64,000 nt of DNA from Pseudochrobactrum kiredjianiae (GTDB lineage: Bacteria; Pseudomonadota; Alphaproteobacteria; Rhizobiales; Rhizobiaceae): NCBI RefSeq assembly GCF_030362795.1, contig NZ_JAUCBM010000005.1, forward strand, positions 237,456-301,455, given 5' to 3'. Made by a program: the position numbers and the translations under genes. Below the pieces are notes generated by a model. The model was given only the letters and a program-made list of their open reading frames with translations. It did no database searches and was not told the origin of the DNA. Positions 31,847 to 41,451 of the stretch are shown piece by piece; the stretch's first letter is position 1; each line of letters opens with the position of its first letter.

Positions 31847-32527
31847 ATGTCGGACATTCATGCAGATCAGACGATGAGCAAAGGTGAGTTTGCGAAGCTG
31901 ATCAATGTCTCTGCTGGCCGGATCTCGCAATACATCGCCTCGGGTCAAATCGGGCCGGATGCTTTGCAGGGCGAGGGGCGCAGTGCACGGATTGTTGTCG
32001 ATCGTGCCAAACGTCAGCTCAATGGCCGATTGGATGTAGCGCAACGTGTCGGCATGAACGGACTGACCACGCGGATTGCTGTTTCACCGAATGCCCAGCC
32101 TTCTGATGTGCCGTTGTTGCAACAGACCGAGAAACGCCTACCTGAGACGTTCCAGTCACAAAGTGATCTGGTTGCAGACCAAATTGCGCGTGAAAAGCTT
32201 GATCAGGCCAAGATTCAAACGGCGCGTGCCAAGCGTGAAGAGGCGCTTGCTTCCGGCCGGTTTATACTGGCCGATGAGGCCAGATCCGAAATAACCCGGG
32301 CTGTTGCTATGGCTTACCGCGTCATGGAAGGCGGGCTGGCAGATATGGCCACGCATTTGGCAGGCCAGTTTGAACTACCCCAACGCGATATACTGCATCA
32401 CTTGCAGCAAGCCTATCGCAAGGTGCGCGAACGGGCGGCACAGGGGTTTGCCGAGCAACAGGCAGCAGAGCCGCAAACTCAAGACGATCCGGACATCATA
32501 GATGATGAGGATCACAACGATGATTGA
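31847..32527 (+). CDS. Terminase small subunit, Nu1-like
   Basis: 226 residues. The N-terminal winged helix-turn-helix MSKGEFAKLINVSAGRISQYIASGQIGPDAL binds the packaging site. A middle region rich in Ala, Arg, Lys and Glu follows (REKLDQAKIQTARAKREEALASGRFI), which in lambda Nu1 mediates assembly with the large subunit. AGGGAAAATC precedes the ATG. The end overlaps the large-subunit frame. Confidence 0.85.
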   Translation: MSDIHADQTMSKGEFAKLINVSAGRISQYIASGQIGPDALQGEGRSARIVVDRAKRQLNGRLDVAQRVGMNGLTTRIAVSPNAQPSDVPLLQQTEKRLPETFQSQSDLVADQIAREKLDQAKIQTARAKREEALASGRFILADEARSEITRAVAMAYRVMEGGLADMATHLAGQFELPQRDILHHLQQAYRKVRERAAQGFAEQQAAEPQTQDDPDIIDDEDHNDD

Positions 32528-32538
32528 ATGGTCGGTTT

Positions 32539-34572
32539 ATGACACTGCTCTGCAATCCTTCATGGCTGACCTATTCGATATTGGCGCAGGAGACTATGCC
32601 GCCGCCACCGGTCAATTATCTTAGCTGGGCAAAACAGAATATTGTCTTTTCCGATCGCATTACGCAGTTTCCAGGTCCCTATAATGAGGCGCTGTTCCCG
32701 TTCTTTTCGGAAATCCTGAAAGCGATTTCACCGGAAGACCCGTGCCGGATTGTGACAATTGCTAAATCGGCGCAGGTTGGCGGCACCGTACTCGCCAATA
32801 TCTTTACACTCGGTACCATGGATATGGCGCCATGCGATTTTCTCTATGTGCATCCGACTGAGGAAAACGCCTCGCGTTGGTCAAAACAAAAGCTGATGCC
32901 GCTGATCCGTGCGACCACAGCATTGACTGCATTGTTTCCGGAAAAAAGCCGTGAGGGCGGCAATTCGATCCACTACAAGGAACGCGCAGACGGGCGCGGT
33001 GCTATTCAGGCAGCGGGTGCAAATTCGCCTTCCGGTTTGTCGATGATCTCACCGCGCAAACAGGTGCAGGACGATCTGTCGAAATGGCAGAACAATGATG
33101 CGGGCGATCCGGAAAGCCAAGCCGAAAGCCGCTCTAAAGCTTTTATCGATGCGAAAATTCTCAAAATCTCCACGCCGCTGATTGCACCAGGCTGTCGGAT
33201 CAGTTCGAATTTTGAGCGTGGTACACAGGAGCGCTATCACGTTCCGTGCCCGCATCCTGAATGCCATACGATGCAACCGCTCGAATGGGAGCAGATGCGC
33301 GATCATATTGATCCTGAGCATCCCGAAAAGGCGTGTTTTTTCTGTGTTAAATGCGGCGGGGAAATCAAAGAGCATCACCGCGCATGGATGGTTGCCCCTG
33401 AAAATGGTGCGAAATGGATTGCCAAATATCCGGAACGGGCACGCTATCACCGCTCGTTCCATATATGGGTTGCCTATTCGCCATTGGAAAGCTGGGAGGC
33501 ACTGGCGCGAGCCTATCTGAATGTGCAGAGTGGCGGACCGGATGACAAGGGCAAAAAGTCCGGTGCTGAACAGGTGTTCTTTAATGACTGGCTCGGCCAG
33601 CCATTTGAGACGGATGGTGAATCGATAGGCTGGGAAGTGTTACGCGACAGGGCGGCACAAACTGGCCTGCCACGAGGCATTATACCACCTAAAGCGCTGA
33701 TTCTGACCATCGGCATTGACGTGCAGGGTGATCGTGTTGAGTGGCTGCTGGTCGGTTATGGCAAAAACCGCTACCGTGTTGTGATTGATCGCGGATTGTT
33801 TGACGATAATACCGGTCGCAATCTGCCGGGCTTTACCGCGCATTCTGGTCATATTTCTGAGCCAGCCGTGCAAGTTGCTTTGTCGAAGCTGGTGAAACGT
33901 GAGTGGCTCGATTGCTGGGGCAACCGGCGCAAGGCTGATCTGGTTGCCATCGATGGTAACGCCTACACAGAAGATGTCTGGGAGTGGGCACGCCGACACC
34001 CAATTACCGATGTGATTATGGTGCGTGGCGATAAGCGTGAAGCGGCACCGATGCTGTCGCAGGTCAAAAAAGAAAAAGACAAAAAAGGCAGGCCACTCAA
34101 ATACTCACGGCGGTTCTTTAACTTTAACGCCTCAGTGATGAAAGCGGCGCTTTATCGGTCTTATCGCAAAGTTGATCCGGAGCAGACCGGATTTATCGAT
34201 TTTGTACACGGGCTTGGCGATGACTTCTTTGAGCAGGCAACATCGGAAGTGCGCGTGCAGCATCGAGGGCGTGATGGTCATCCGTATTACTTATGGGATC
34301 TGCCAGCGGGCAAGCGCAATGAAGCGCTGGATATGCTCAATCAATCGCTGGCCGCATCTTTGCGTCTTGGCATCAATTACTGGACTGAGGATGAGTGGGA
34401 CGCATTAGCTGAGCGCTTGTCTCAAGAGCTGCCACCGGCACAGCTTGATCTCGAAGATCAGTTGCTGCAACCGCAAATACCGGTGCCGCAATCGCCGCCC
34501 GTTAAAAAACAATCGCCCTTAATTGATGCGGCTATCGCCCGTGCAATTGCACGTGCAAACCGCCGTGGCTGA
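32539..34572 (+). CDS. Terminase large subunit, lambda gpA family
   Basis: 677 residues from the ATG at 32,539; a TTG at 32,524 could add five residues. It is an ATP-driven DNA packaging motor with nuclease. Motifs: YLSWAKQNIVFSDRITQFPGPYN near the N-terminus; the Walker A-like KSAQVGGT; DFLYVHPTEENASRWSKQKLMPLIRA; the zinc-finger-like CPHPEC...CFFCVKCGG; and, in the nuclease half, IGIDVQGDRVEWLLVGYG and AIDGNAYTEDVWEW. These identify the GpA family rather than Terminase_6. A cos-type packaging mode is expected from the family. Confidence 0.95.
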   Translation: MTLLCNPSWLTYSILAQETMPPPPVNYLSWAKQNIVFSDRITQFPGPYNEALFPFFSEILKAISPEDPCRIVTIAKSAQVGGTVLANIFTLGTMDMAPCDFLYVHPTEENASRWSKQKLMPLIRATTALTALFPEKSREGGNSIHYKERADGRGAIQAAGANSPSGLSMISPRKQVQDDLSKWQNNDAGDPESQAESRSKAFIDAKILKISTPLIAPGCRISSNFERGTQERYHVPCPHPECHTMQPLEWEQMRDHIDPEHPEKACFFCVKCGGEIKEHHRAWMVAPENGAKWIAKYPERARYHRSFHIWVAYSPLESWEALARAYLNVQSGGPDDKGKKSGAEQVFFNDWLGQPFETDGESIGWEVLRDRAAQTGLPRGIIPPKALILTIGIDVQGDRVEWLLVGYGKNRYRVVIDRGLFDDNTGRNLPGFTAHSGHISEPAVQVALSKLVKREWLDCWGNRRKADLVAIDGNAYTEDVWEWARRHPITDVIMVRGDKREAAPMLSQVKKEKDKKGRPLKYSRRFFNFNASVMKAALYRSYRKVDPEQTGFIDFVHGLGDDFFEQATSEVRVQHRGRDGHPYYLWDLPAGKRNEALDMLNQSLAASLRLGINYWTEDEWDALAERLSQELPPAQLDLEDQLLQPQIPVPQSPPVKKQSPLIDAAIARAIARANRRG

Positions 34573-34583
34573 TCGGAAACATC

Positions 34584-34808
34584 ATGACAGACAGAACCAT
34601 TTTATTGGCGCGTCTCACGGAAGCAGAGACGGCGCTGCATAAACTCATTGTCGGCAAGACGACCGTACAGCTGAGTTATCAGGGCGAAAGTCTGACTTTC
34701 ACCACGGCTGATGAAGGGCGGTTGCGCCTTTATATCAGTGAACTGCGTAACCAACTCGGCCTTGGTGGTTCATCTCGTACGCGCTCACGCCGTGTGGTGT
34801 TTCTATGA
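34584..34808 (+). CDS. Head-tail joining protein, gpW family
   Basis: 74 residues: LLARLTEAETALHKLIVGKTTVQLSYQGESLTFTTADEGRLRLYISELRNQLG. Size, order and motif fit lambda gpW, which plugs the portal so that the tail can attach. It overlaps the portal gene by four bases. Confidence 0.9.
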   Translation: MTDRTILLARLTEAETALHKLIVGKTTVQLSYQGESLTFTTADEGRLRLYISELRNQLGLGGSSRTRSRRVVFL

Positions 34809-36457
34809 GTGAGCCGGTTATTCTGGATAGCGGTGGCAATCCGCTGCCACCTGAAGTGAGGATGAACGCTCGCAAACGCTATGCGATGAATGCTGCCTAT
34901 AATGCTGCTGGCTCAGATCATTCCTCAATGGCGGCATGGCGACCAGGTACATTCTCAGGTCAGGCCGCGCTCACATTGTCGCGTGATGTTGTTGTCGATC
35001 GCGTTAATGATGCGGTGCGTAACAATGGCTGGGCATCGGCTGGTGTCTCCCGTCTGGTGGATACCGTAATTGGTTCCGGTTGGCGGTTATCGTCTCAGCC
35101 GAATGCCCGCACACTTAATCTGTCGGCTGATGAGGCCGATGAGATTGGCGACCAGATCGAGGGCTTATGGGCAGACGTTGCCACGGATCCGGGCAACTGG
35201 TTTGATGCGGAACGCACGAAATCCGTATCCGGCCTATTAGGATTGGCGGCACGCCACCGGTTCAGCGATGGTGAGGCTTTTGCTGTTTTACCGTTTCGGA
35301 TGGGAGTGACCGGTTATGGCACATGCGTCCATGTGATTGATCCGGCACGGATCTCCAATCCGAATGGCGGCATGGATTCGGAATATTTGCGGGATGGTGT
35401 TGAGCTTGATGCTTATGGTGCGCCGATCGCGTTTCATGTGCGTCGATCTCATCCGGGCGATATCACCCGTCCGATGCATGATATGTTTACCTGGGATCGG
35501 GTGGAGCGCGAAACCGAATGGGGCAGGCCTATTGCCGTTCATGCCTTTGAGGCCAATCGTGCCGGCATGACACGCGGCGTCAGCCCTTGGGCATCGGTGC
35601 TGCAACAGCTCAAACAAGTCTCGGACTATAATGATTACGAGTTGCAGGCGGCATCACTCAATGCGGTGATGGCAGCTTTCATCAAAACGCCGCTCGATAT
35701 GGATCAGTTGGCCGATAGTTTCAGTTCTACTGACAGTTCAAAATCTATAAGTGCGTTTTACGATGCGCAGGCTTTCGCGCAAGGGGCTGCATATAAAGCT
35801 GATCCGATCCGGTTGAAAGGCGCACAGCTCAATTTCCTCAATCCGGGTGAAGATGTTGTTTTCACCAAGTCTGAACATCCGAATGCTGCGTTTGAGGTCT
35901 TTGTAAATGCCGCGATGCGCAATATCGCCTCCGCGGTCGGGCTGACCTATGAGCAGCTGACAATGGATTGGTCAAAGGTCAATTACTCCAGTGCACGTGC
36001 CGCTATTCTGGAAATCTGGCGTGGTTTAACAGCACGAAAAACCAGCTTTGCCCATGGCTTTATGCAGCCGATTTATCTGGCATGGCTGGAAGAGGTGTTT
36101 GATCAGCGCCGCATTAAATTACCAGCTCATGCAGTGTCGTTTGAAGCCAATCCGATCGGATGGGCAAGAGCGGCATGGATCGGGTCGGGGCGTGGCTGGG
36201 TTGATCCGGAGAAAGAGGCCAGAGCTGCTGCCATTCGTTTGGCAACCGGTCTTTCGACACAAGAGTCTGAATCAGCGGAACAAGGGCGCGACTGGAAAGA
36301 AGACATGCTGCAGCGTGCCCGTGAACAACGCTTTGCTGCCAAGCACGGTGTTACCTCCGGTGAGATGGCAAGTTCCGGCGTTGTTTCGCGCTTTGGCAGT
36401 GAAACGCCAAAATCCGAACCGGAAGAGCAGACAGAGAATAAGGATAAGGCGCAATGA
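34805..36457 (+). CDS. Portal protein, lambda gpB family
   Basis: 550 residues, close to the 533 of lambda gpB. SRDVVVDRVNDAVRNNGWASAGVSRLVDTVIGSGWRLSSQPN, HVIDPARISNP and SRPMHDMFTWDRVERETEWGRP-like segments and NYSSARAAILEIWR identify the lambda portal family. It forms the dodecameric DNA channel at one capsid vertex. The C-terminal tail is polar and Glu-rich. Four-base overlaps couple it to gpW upstream and to the protease downstream. Confidence 0.95.
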   Translation: MSEPVILDSGGNPLPPEVRMNARKRYAMNAAYNAAGSDHSSMAAWRPGTFSGQAALTLSRDVVVDRVNDAVRNNGWASAGVSRLVDTVIGSGWRLSSQPNARTLNLSADEADEIGDQIEGLWADVATDPGNWFDAERTKSVSGLLGLAARHRFSDGEAFAVLPFRMGVTGYGTCVHVIDPARISNPNGGMDSEYLRDGVELDAYGAPIAFHVRRSHPGDITRPMHDMFTWDRVERETEWGRPIAVHAFEANRAGMTRGVSPWASVLQQLKQVSDYNDYELQAASLNAVMAAFIKTPLDMDQLADSFSSTDSSKSISAFYDAQAFAQGAAYKADPIRLKGAQLNFLNPGEDVVFTKSEHPNAAFEVFVNAAMRNIASAVGLTYEQLTMDWSKVNYSSARAAILEIWRGLTARKTSFAHGFMQPIYLAWLEEVFDQRRIKLPAHAVSFEANPIGWARAAWIGSGRGWVDPEKEARAAAIRLATGLSTQESESAEQGRDWKEDMLQRAREQRFAAKHGVTSGEMASSGVVSRFGSETPKSEPEEQTENKDKAQ

Positions 36458-37344
36458 CATTTGCAATGCCGGAAATTGCAGCACGCTTGTTTGATACGCC
36501 ACTGATGCTGCATGAGGCCAAGGCCAATATTATCGCACGTGCCTTTGGTCCGCGTGTGCTGGGTCAGAACATCGCTATGGCTGACACAGCGCAAATGGGT
36601 GTGTTGTCAGAGAATATGCGCGAATTGCGTGACGGGTGGACGGGTGAGAAAATTTACAACGGCCCCAAAATAGTCGGCAATGTTGCGGTGATCGAGATTG
36701 AGGGTTCACTTGTCAATAAAGGGTCATGGGTGGGTAAATCCTCCGGTATGACCTCTTATGAAGGGCTGAATATCCAGATTGCCGATTGCCGCTCACGTGA
36801 TGATATCAAGGCTGTGGTCTTTGAGATCGACAGTTTCGGCGGTGAAGTTGATGGCTGTTTTGATTGTGCGGAAGAGCTTCATCTTTTGTCCGAGGCCAAG
36901 CCGACCATCGCCATTCTGACCGATCACGCCTGTTCTGCCGCTTATCTTTTGGCTGCCGCCTGTCGTCAGATTGTGATTCCTGCCACCGGTTATACTGGAT
37001 CAATCGGCGTTATCACGATGCATGTTGATGCATCGGGCTGGGCGAAAAATCAGGGTCTGGCCGTCACCATTTTGCGTGCCGGTGAAAAGAAGGCTCGCCC
37101 TGGTATGTTCGAGGCCATGAGTGATGAGGAATACCAAGAGGCTACCGCTGACCTCGAAGCCATGCGGGTGCTGTTTGCCGAAACTGTATCGCGGTTTCGT
37201 GGGAGCCGTCTCACGACACAGGCCGCCCTTGCCACAGAAGCCGATACATTCCGTGGGCAGGCCGCCGTCGATTTAGGTCTTGCCGATGCGGTGGGACGTC
37301 CCAAACACGTTTTTGAAGCCTTCATTGCCGCAATGGCTGCTTAA
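36454..37344 (+). CDS. Capsid maturation protease, S49 family
   Basis: 296 residues of ClpP/SppA fold. GNVAVIEIEGSLVNKGSWVG starts the protease domain; the catalytic Ser lies in DHACSAAYLLAAACRQI; GYTGSIGVITMHVD and the later LRAGEKKARPGMFEAMS complete the family pattern. It probably cleaves scaffold and portal during head assembly. In lambda the scaffold Nu3 is the C-terminal part of gene C; here a separate downstream gene appears to supply it. Confidence 0.92.
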   Translation: MTFAMPEIAARLFDTPLMLHEAKANIIARAFGPRVLGQNIAMADTAQMGVLSENMRELRDGWTGEKIYNGPKIVGNVAVIEIEGSLVNKGSWVGKSSGMTSYEGLNIQIADCRSRDDIKAVVFEIDSFGGEVDGCFDCAEELHLLSEAKPTIAILTDHACSAAYLLAAACRQIVIPATGYTGSIGVITMHVDASGWAKNQGLAVTILRAGEKKARPGMFEAMSDEEYQEATADLEAMRVLFAETVSRFRGSRLTTQAALATEADTFRGQAAVDLGLADAVGRPKHVFEAFIAAMAA

Positions 37345-37389
37345 AAACACAATCTCTGAAATCTCAACAATATCAAAAGGAAGATGCTG

Positions 37390-37890
37390 ATGTCGCTTGC
37401 TCGCGCTATCCGTGCAGCCGTTGGTGGCCGCAATACCCGCAAACGTCTTGAAGAAGACAAGCCGGAAGATCTGGAAGATGATCTGAAACCTGATGAGGCT
37501 GAGGATGATCCGGAAAATCCTGATGCTGAGGAAGATGAAGAAATCCAGCCGGAAGCCGATGAGGATGAGCCTGTGGCTGATGAGGAAGAGAAGTCGGGCG
37601 ACTATGCCCGTGGCCGCAAGGCTGAGCGCAAGCGCAACTCTACCATTCTTGGTTCATCTCTGGCTGAGCGCAATCCTTCACTGGCGGCTCATATTGCCTT
37701 TAACACCAATATGAGTGCCAAGCAGGGACTTGCTACGCTTGCTGCCGGTGCATCGACTACCGCACCAAGCCTGTCAGGCCGTATGCAGGGGCGTGTTCCA
37801 GCACTTGGGTCAGGTGGCGCAAAGCGCACAGCAGGGACTGCTGATGAACGTCTGGTAGCGCATGCGAAAGCCCGCAATCAGCGCCGCTAA
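37390..37890 (+). CDS. Probable capsid scaffold protein
   Basis: 166 residues from the second ATG (37,390), which has AAGGAAG at proper distance; ATG at 37,384 is too close. It has a long acidic stretch rich in Glu and Asp (about residues 18-75), then a basic helical C-terminus (AERNPSLAAHIAFNTNMSAKQGLATLAAG, later ADERLVAHAKARNQRR). Position between protease and decoration protein, plus this charge pattern, fit a Nu3-like scaffold. The assignment rests on position and composition. Confidence 0.65.
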   Translation: MSLARAIRAAVGGRNTRKRLEEDKPEDLEDDLKPDEAEDDPENPDAEEDEEIQPEADEDEPVADEEEKSGDYARGRKAERKRNSTILGSSLAERNPSLAAHIAFNTNMSAKQGLATLAAGASTTAPSLSGRMQGRVPALGSGGAKRTAGTADERLVAHAKARNQRR

Positions 37891-37946
37891 TGGCGCCTAG
37901 GCTTTTGAGCCTCAATCAATATTCTCAATTTTATCAGGAGAGCGCT

Positions 37947-38300
37947 ATGCGCACTGAAACTTACACGCCCGGCGACCTGCTCGTCGGTGATTACCCTGTT
38001 GCTGTCCGCACTGTGACCATTGCAGGCGGGCAGGGCGTCCTTAGACGCGGCGCGGTGCTGGGTGAAGCAAGCGGAAAATTTCTGCTGTCGGCATCCGCTG
38101 CGACCGATGGCTCCGAGGTTCCCGCACTGGTGTTGGCCGTTGATGTCGATACCACGGCTGGTGACACACAAAAGGGTGCTTATGCATCCGGTGGTTTTGA
38201 TGCGGGCAAGCTCGTTTTTGGCACAGGTCACACGATCGCTACGGTTGAAGGGGCTTTTCGCAAAGCCTCAGCCCCGCTCTATCTGCACAATCTCGCCTGA
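37947..38300 (+). CDS. Head decoration protein, gpD-like
   Basis: 117 residues: MRTETYTPGDLLVGDYPVAV, GGQGVLRRGAVLGEAS, VPALVLAVDVDTTAGDTQKGAYASGGFDAGKL. This is the pattern of lambda gpD-type trimeric proteins that stabilise the expanded capsid. ATG at 37,947 follows CAGGAGAGCG and is chosen over an upstream frame extension. Confidence 0.9.
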   Translation: MRTETYTPGDLLVGDYPVAVRTVTIAGGQGVLRRGAVLGEASGKFLLSASAATDGSEVPALVLAVDVDTTAGDTQKGAYASGGFDAGKLVFGTGHTIATVEGAFRKASAPLYLHNLA

Positions 38301-38333
38301 TCCGATCCGGCACAGTTTTTAAGGAAAACCCTT

Positions 38334-39365
38334 ATGGATTTATTTAGCACAACCGCGCTGCTGACGGTGATTGAATCCCGTGACCGGCCAACCGCTTTTA
38401 TCCGCGATACATTTTTCCCGAATGGCTTTCAGTCTGATGCGGAAGAGATCGCGTTTGATAAGCTGAAACGCCGTCGCAATGTGGCACCGTTTGTATCGCC
38501 ATTGCTACCAGGCAAAGAACGCGCCATTCGTGGCCGTCAAACCTCAACATTTACGCCTGCCTATGTGAAGCCGAAAAATACTGTGCGCCCTGGCGAAGGT
38601 TTCCGCCGCCGTCCCGGTGAACCGCTTAATGGCAATATGTCTGCGGAAGATCGGTATTTGCAGACTGTTACCGACATTCTTGCCGATCAGGATGATGAGG
38701 TGACGCGCCGTGAAGAGATCATGGCGGCCGAAGCGCTGCGCACCGGCAAGATCATTGTCAGTGGTGAAGATTACGAAACCCAGATTGTGGATTATAACCG
38801 GCCAGCCAATCACACGATTGCTCTGACAGGCACAGATCGTTGGGGTGAAAAAGACGTTTCTATCCGCAAATCCATCCGCTCATGGGCGACCCGTGTTGCA
38901 ACCACGTCAGGTGGTGCAGCAACAGAAGTGATTTTGGGTGCGGAAGCGGCAGAGCTTTTGCAAACCGATCCGGAAATCCGCGACATTCTCGATAATCGCC
39001 GTCAGGCCGGTGGCGAAATGCAGCTTGGGCCAGTTGCAGCCGGTTCCGAGGATATGGTTGCGATCTATCTTGGCTCAGTGGGGCAGTTTAATTTCTGGCA
39101 ATATACCCAGCTGTTTCAGGATGATCAGGGCAACGATATTGAGGTTTGGCCAAGCTTTGGTGCCGGGATTATCGCGCCAAGCCAGTTTCAGGGCTTTATG
39201 GCTCATGGTGCTATTCAGGACGTTGCAGCTCAGCTACGCCCATTAACCCGTTTCCCGAAAATGTGGAATGTCGAAGATCCGTCCGCAACCTTCCTAATGA
39301 CACAAAGTGCGCCACTACCGGTGCCTGGTGATGCCTCGGCCTCACTCTTTGCTATGGTTCGCTAA
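38334..39365 (+). CDS. Major capsid protein, gpE family
   Basis: 343 residues, almost the same as lambda gpE (341), with HK97-fold expectation. Typical segments: TALLTVIESRDRPTAFIRDTFFPNGFQSDAEEIAFDKLKRRR, AERAIRGRQTSTFTPAYVKP-like text, NRPANHTIALTG, and LGAEAAELLQTDPEIRDILDNRR. The C-terminus SAPLPVPGDASASLFAMVR is also usual. AAGGAAAACCC precedes the ATG. Confidence 0.95.
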   Translation: MDLFSTTALLTVIESRDRPTAFIRDTFFPNGFQSDAEEIAFDKLKRRRNVAPFVSPLLPGKERAIRGRQTSTFTPAYVKPKNTVRPGEGFRRRPGEPLNGNMSAEDRYLQTVTDILADQDDEVTRREEIMAAEALRTGKIIVSGEDYETQIVDYNRPANHTIALTGTDRWGEKDVSIRKSIRSWATRVATTSGGAATEVILGAEAAELLQTDPEIRDILDNRRQAGGEMQLGPVAAGSEDMVAIYLGSVGQFNFWQYTQLFQDDQGNDIEVWPSFGAGIIAPSQFQGFMAHGAIQDVAAQLRPLTRFPKMWNVEDPSATFLMTQSAPLPVPGDASASLFAMVR

Positions 39366-39392
39366 GCACACATCTTTGAAAGGATTGTTATA

Positions 39393-39764
39393 ATGGCCAA
39401 GATAAAGACTGTGCGGCAGGCCTATGCCGTGACACTGACCATTGCAGGCAAAGATGTGCCACCTGGCACAGCGGTTACGCTGCCTCAGGATGAGGCGGAT
39501 AAAATCGCTGTTTTATTTGGGGTTGCTCCTGCGGTGCGCGCAGCGCGTGAACCGATGGATGTGCCAACACCAAAGACACCAGCAAAACCCGTTGATTTGG
39601 ATGCTCTGATGAAAGCTGTTGAAGAGGCTCAAGCCGCCTATGATACGGCTAAAGCTGCACTTGATGAGCCGGATGCGGGTGCCGAAGAGCTAACCGCATT
39701 TGAAGAGGCCGAAGCCCGTTTAAATGCGGCAGAGCAAGCGGTTGAAGATGCTGGTGGGCAATGA
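39393..39764 (+). CDS. Phage head protein, gpFI position
   Basis: 123 residues. The N-terminal TVRQAYAVTLTIAGKDVPPGTAVTLPQDEADKIAVLFG forms a small beta unit. The C-terminal half is a strongly acidic, Ala/Glu-rich coiled helix (ALMKAVEEAQAAYDTAKAAL, EEAEARLNAAEQAVEDAGG). It sits between capsid and connector genes, where lambda has FI, which helps packaging. Sequence alone does not prove this role. Confidence 0.6.
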   Translation: MAKIKTVRQAYAVTLTIAGKDVPPGTAVTLPQDEADKIAVLFGVAPAVRAAREPMDVPTPKTPAKPVDLDALMKAVEEAQAAYDTAKAALDEPDAGAEELTAFEEAEARLNAAEQAVEDAGGQ

Positions 39765-40102
39765 GCCGCCCCGCGATCTTTTCTGATATGGCGGATGCCT
39801 TTGTGTCTGGCCTTGGCAATGTTGAGGCTCGGATTACCATTGGTGATAGCACTGTGGCTTTGCGAGGGATTTTGCGCAAGGTTCGGGAAGGCGATCTGCT
39901 CGATGTTGAGGGTATGGGACTTGAAGGTATCAGCTACAGCTTTGCGGCTTCAGGAACTGCACTGGATGGTGTTCGTCAAAAAGATACGATTACGATCCTG
40001 AGCAGCGATGACGGCCAAGAGACTGGCAAGGTCTTTGTCGTTGCCGGTCATGTTGATGACGGGCGGGCTATGAAACGCCTGCTTCTTCATGAGGATGAAT
40101 AA
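39761..40102 (+). CDS. Head-tail connector protein, gpFII-like
   Basis: 113 residues: FSDMADAFVSGLGNVEARITIGDSTVALRGILRKVREG... ending GKVFVVAGHVDDGRAMKRLLLHED. The beta-rich pattern ending in a strand with VDDGR is seen in small head-completion proteins such as FII. It overlaps the previous stop by four bases. Confidence 0.65.
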   Translation: MSRPAIFSDMADAFVSGLGNVEARITIGDSTVALRGILRKVREGDLLDVEGMGLEGISYSFAASGTALDGVRQKDTITILSSDDGQETGKVFVVAGHVDDGRAMKRLLLHEDE

Positions 40103-40104
40103 GC

Positions 40105-40569
40105 ATGGCTCATGTCAGACAGCAAATTCTCGACAAAATCCGAGGCAGATTGCAGGTGGTGGCAACTGCTACCAAGGGTGTCGTGTCTCCTATGCGCTCA
40201 ACGGCGGTACCGGAAGAGGAACTGCCGTCCTTCACCGTGCTTTATACCAGTGATCAAACCTCGCCCGATGGTGTGGTTTACGATGATACTACCGGGGATG
40301 AGCGTACACGCCTCAATCACCGGCTGACAATCAATGTGGTCATTCACTTCAAAGGCCGCAAAGACCCCGCACGTGAGTTTGATCAGCTGGCAGCGGCTGT
40401 AGAAACAGCCCTGCCGCCGTCGACTCTGGATGGGCTGGTCATTGATATGATTTTGACATCGACCGACCATTTTATTGATGCGGGTACTGCGCAGAGTTTA
40501 GGCGCAGGGCGCATGGTGTTTGATGTGATGTATCGCACCTATGCTGGTTTACCGGAAACGCCTGCCTAA
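40105..40569 (+). CDS. Tail terminator protein, gpU-like position
   Basis: 154 residues: VRQQILDKIRGRLQVVATATKG, SFTVLYTSDQTSPDG, NHRLTINVVIHFKGRKDPAREFDQLAAAVETALPPSTLDG. The pattern of short helix, beta strands and the ...AAAVETAL helix is that of tail terminator proteins that cap the tube at its head-proximal end. Order before the tube protein agrees. Confidence 0.7.
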   Translation: MAHVRQQILDKIRGRLQVVATATKGVVSPMRSTAVPEEELPSFTVLYTSDQTSPDGVVYDDTTGDERTRLNHRLTINVVIHFKGRKDPAREFDQLAAAVETALPPSTLDGLVIDMILTSTDHFIDAGTAQSLGAGRMVFDVMYRTYAGLPETPA

Positions 40570-40621
40570 TTCGCTTTCTACCACTTCCATTCATTCCCCT
40601 ATAACATCAGGAGAAAAGTCC

Positions 40622-41038
40622 ATGGCTTTAGGTCGTGAGCTTGTGATCAAACGTCAAATGACGCCGGATAGTTTCGTGTCCGTCTGTGTGACGGAAGCGC
40701 GATCACTTGAAATCAACAATGAAGAAATCGATATCACCAAGCCAAGCTGTACCGATCCCGGCAGTAAGCTGCTGTTGTCGTTGATGTATGGTATTCAGCG
40801 TATCAATGTGCAGATCGATGGTGCATTTGTCGGCAATGCGGCCTCTAAGGCCATGATCGGTGATACGGTCAGTCAGATTGTGACGCCCTATCAGATCGTC
40901 GTGCCTGGCGTTGGCACCTTTGAGGCCGATTTCCTGATCTCGCTCACATTCTCGGGTGATAAAACCAATGAGCTGCAATGTCAGGGGCGTATGTCTGCCA
41001 CCGGCACTGTCGGCTTCACACCGTTTGAGGCACCGTGA
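40622..41038 (+). CDS. Major tail tube protein
   Basis: 138 residues from the ATG at 40,622 with AGGAGAAAAGTCC upstream; an earlier in-frame start lies inside the previous gene and is rejected. Contains SVCVTEARSLEINNEEIDITKPS, INVQIDGAFVGNAASKAMIGD and GTFEADFLISLTFSGDKTNELQCQGRMSATGTVGF, the tail-tube fold of phage and gene-transfer-agent tubes. It polymerises into the siphophage tail tube. Confidence 0.85.
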   Translation: MALGRELVIKRQMTPDSFVSVCVTEARSLEINNEEIDITKPSCTDPGSKLLLSLMYGIQRINVQIDGAFVGNAASKAMIGDTVSQIVTPYQIVVPGVGTFEADFLISLTFSGDKTNELQCQGRMSATGTVGFTPFEAP

Positions 41039-41451
41039 TGGATGGTTTGCCAAATCCACTACGTGGTGAAGCAGCCTGTCAGATCGGTGACACTGATCTG
41101 GTGTTGGTGGTTGAGTTTGGCCGGCTGGCAACGCTCTGCGAGGTTGCCGGTTGTGATACGATGGATCTGCTCTATACCCGCCTTATTGGTTTCCACCCTA
41201 AAACTGTTATGGCTGCCATTCGTGTTCTGACCATTCATCCGGATGGTGACAAGTCCGCTCGGGAACAGGCTCATAAAGCTATATCAGAACTGAGCGGTGC
41301 CGATGAAACGGCGTTCCGTAAAGCGATCACGGCAGCACTCACCGGTCATATCAATGCCGGTAAAGTCCAGCGCGGTGAGGCTGATCATATCGGCCAGCTG
41401 GAAAAAGCGGTTGAGAAGTCTCAATCGGGAAACGTACAGAGCCCCTCGTAA
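41038..41451 (+). CDS. Tail assembly chaperone, gpG-like, with -1 frameshift site
   Basis: 137 residues from ATG 41,038 (overlapping the previous stop as TGATG). GLPNPLRGEAACQIGDTDLVLVVEFGRLATLCEVAG resembles gene-transfer-agent gp10 and phage tail chaperones that coat the tape measure. Near the end, the heptamer GGGAAAC at 41,427-41,433 lies in the exact G-GGA-AAC slippery phase. The zero frame stops at 41,449. Confidence 0.8.
   Translation: MDGLPNPLRGEAACQIGDTDLVLVVEFGRLATLCEVAGCDTMDLLYTRLIGFHPKTVMAAIRVLTIHPDGDKSAREQAHKAISELSGADETAFRKAITAALTGHINAGKVQRGEADHIGQLEKAVEKSQSGNVQSPS

Noticed and set aside
32156..34000. Minus-strand ORFs opposite terminase genes (e.g. 33,049-33,462)
   Set aside because: All lie within the well-supported terminase reading frames and show no family features.
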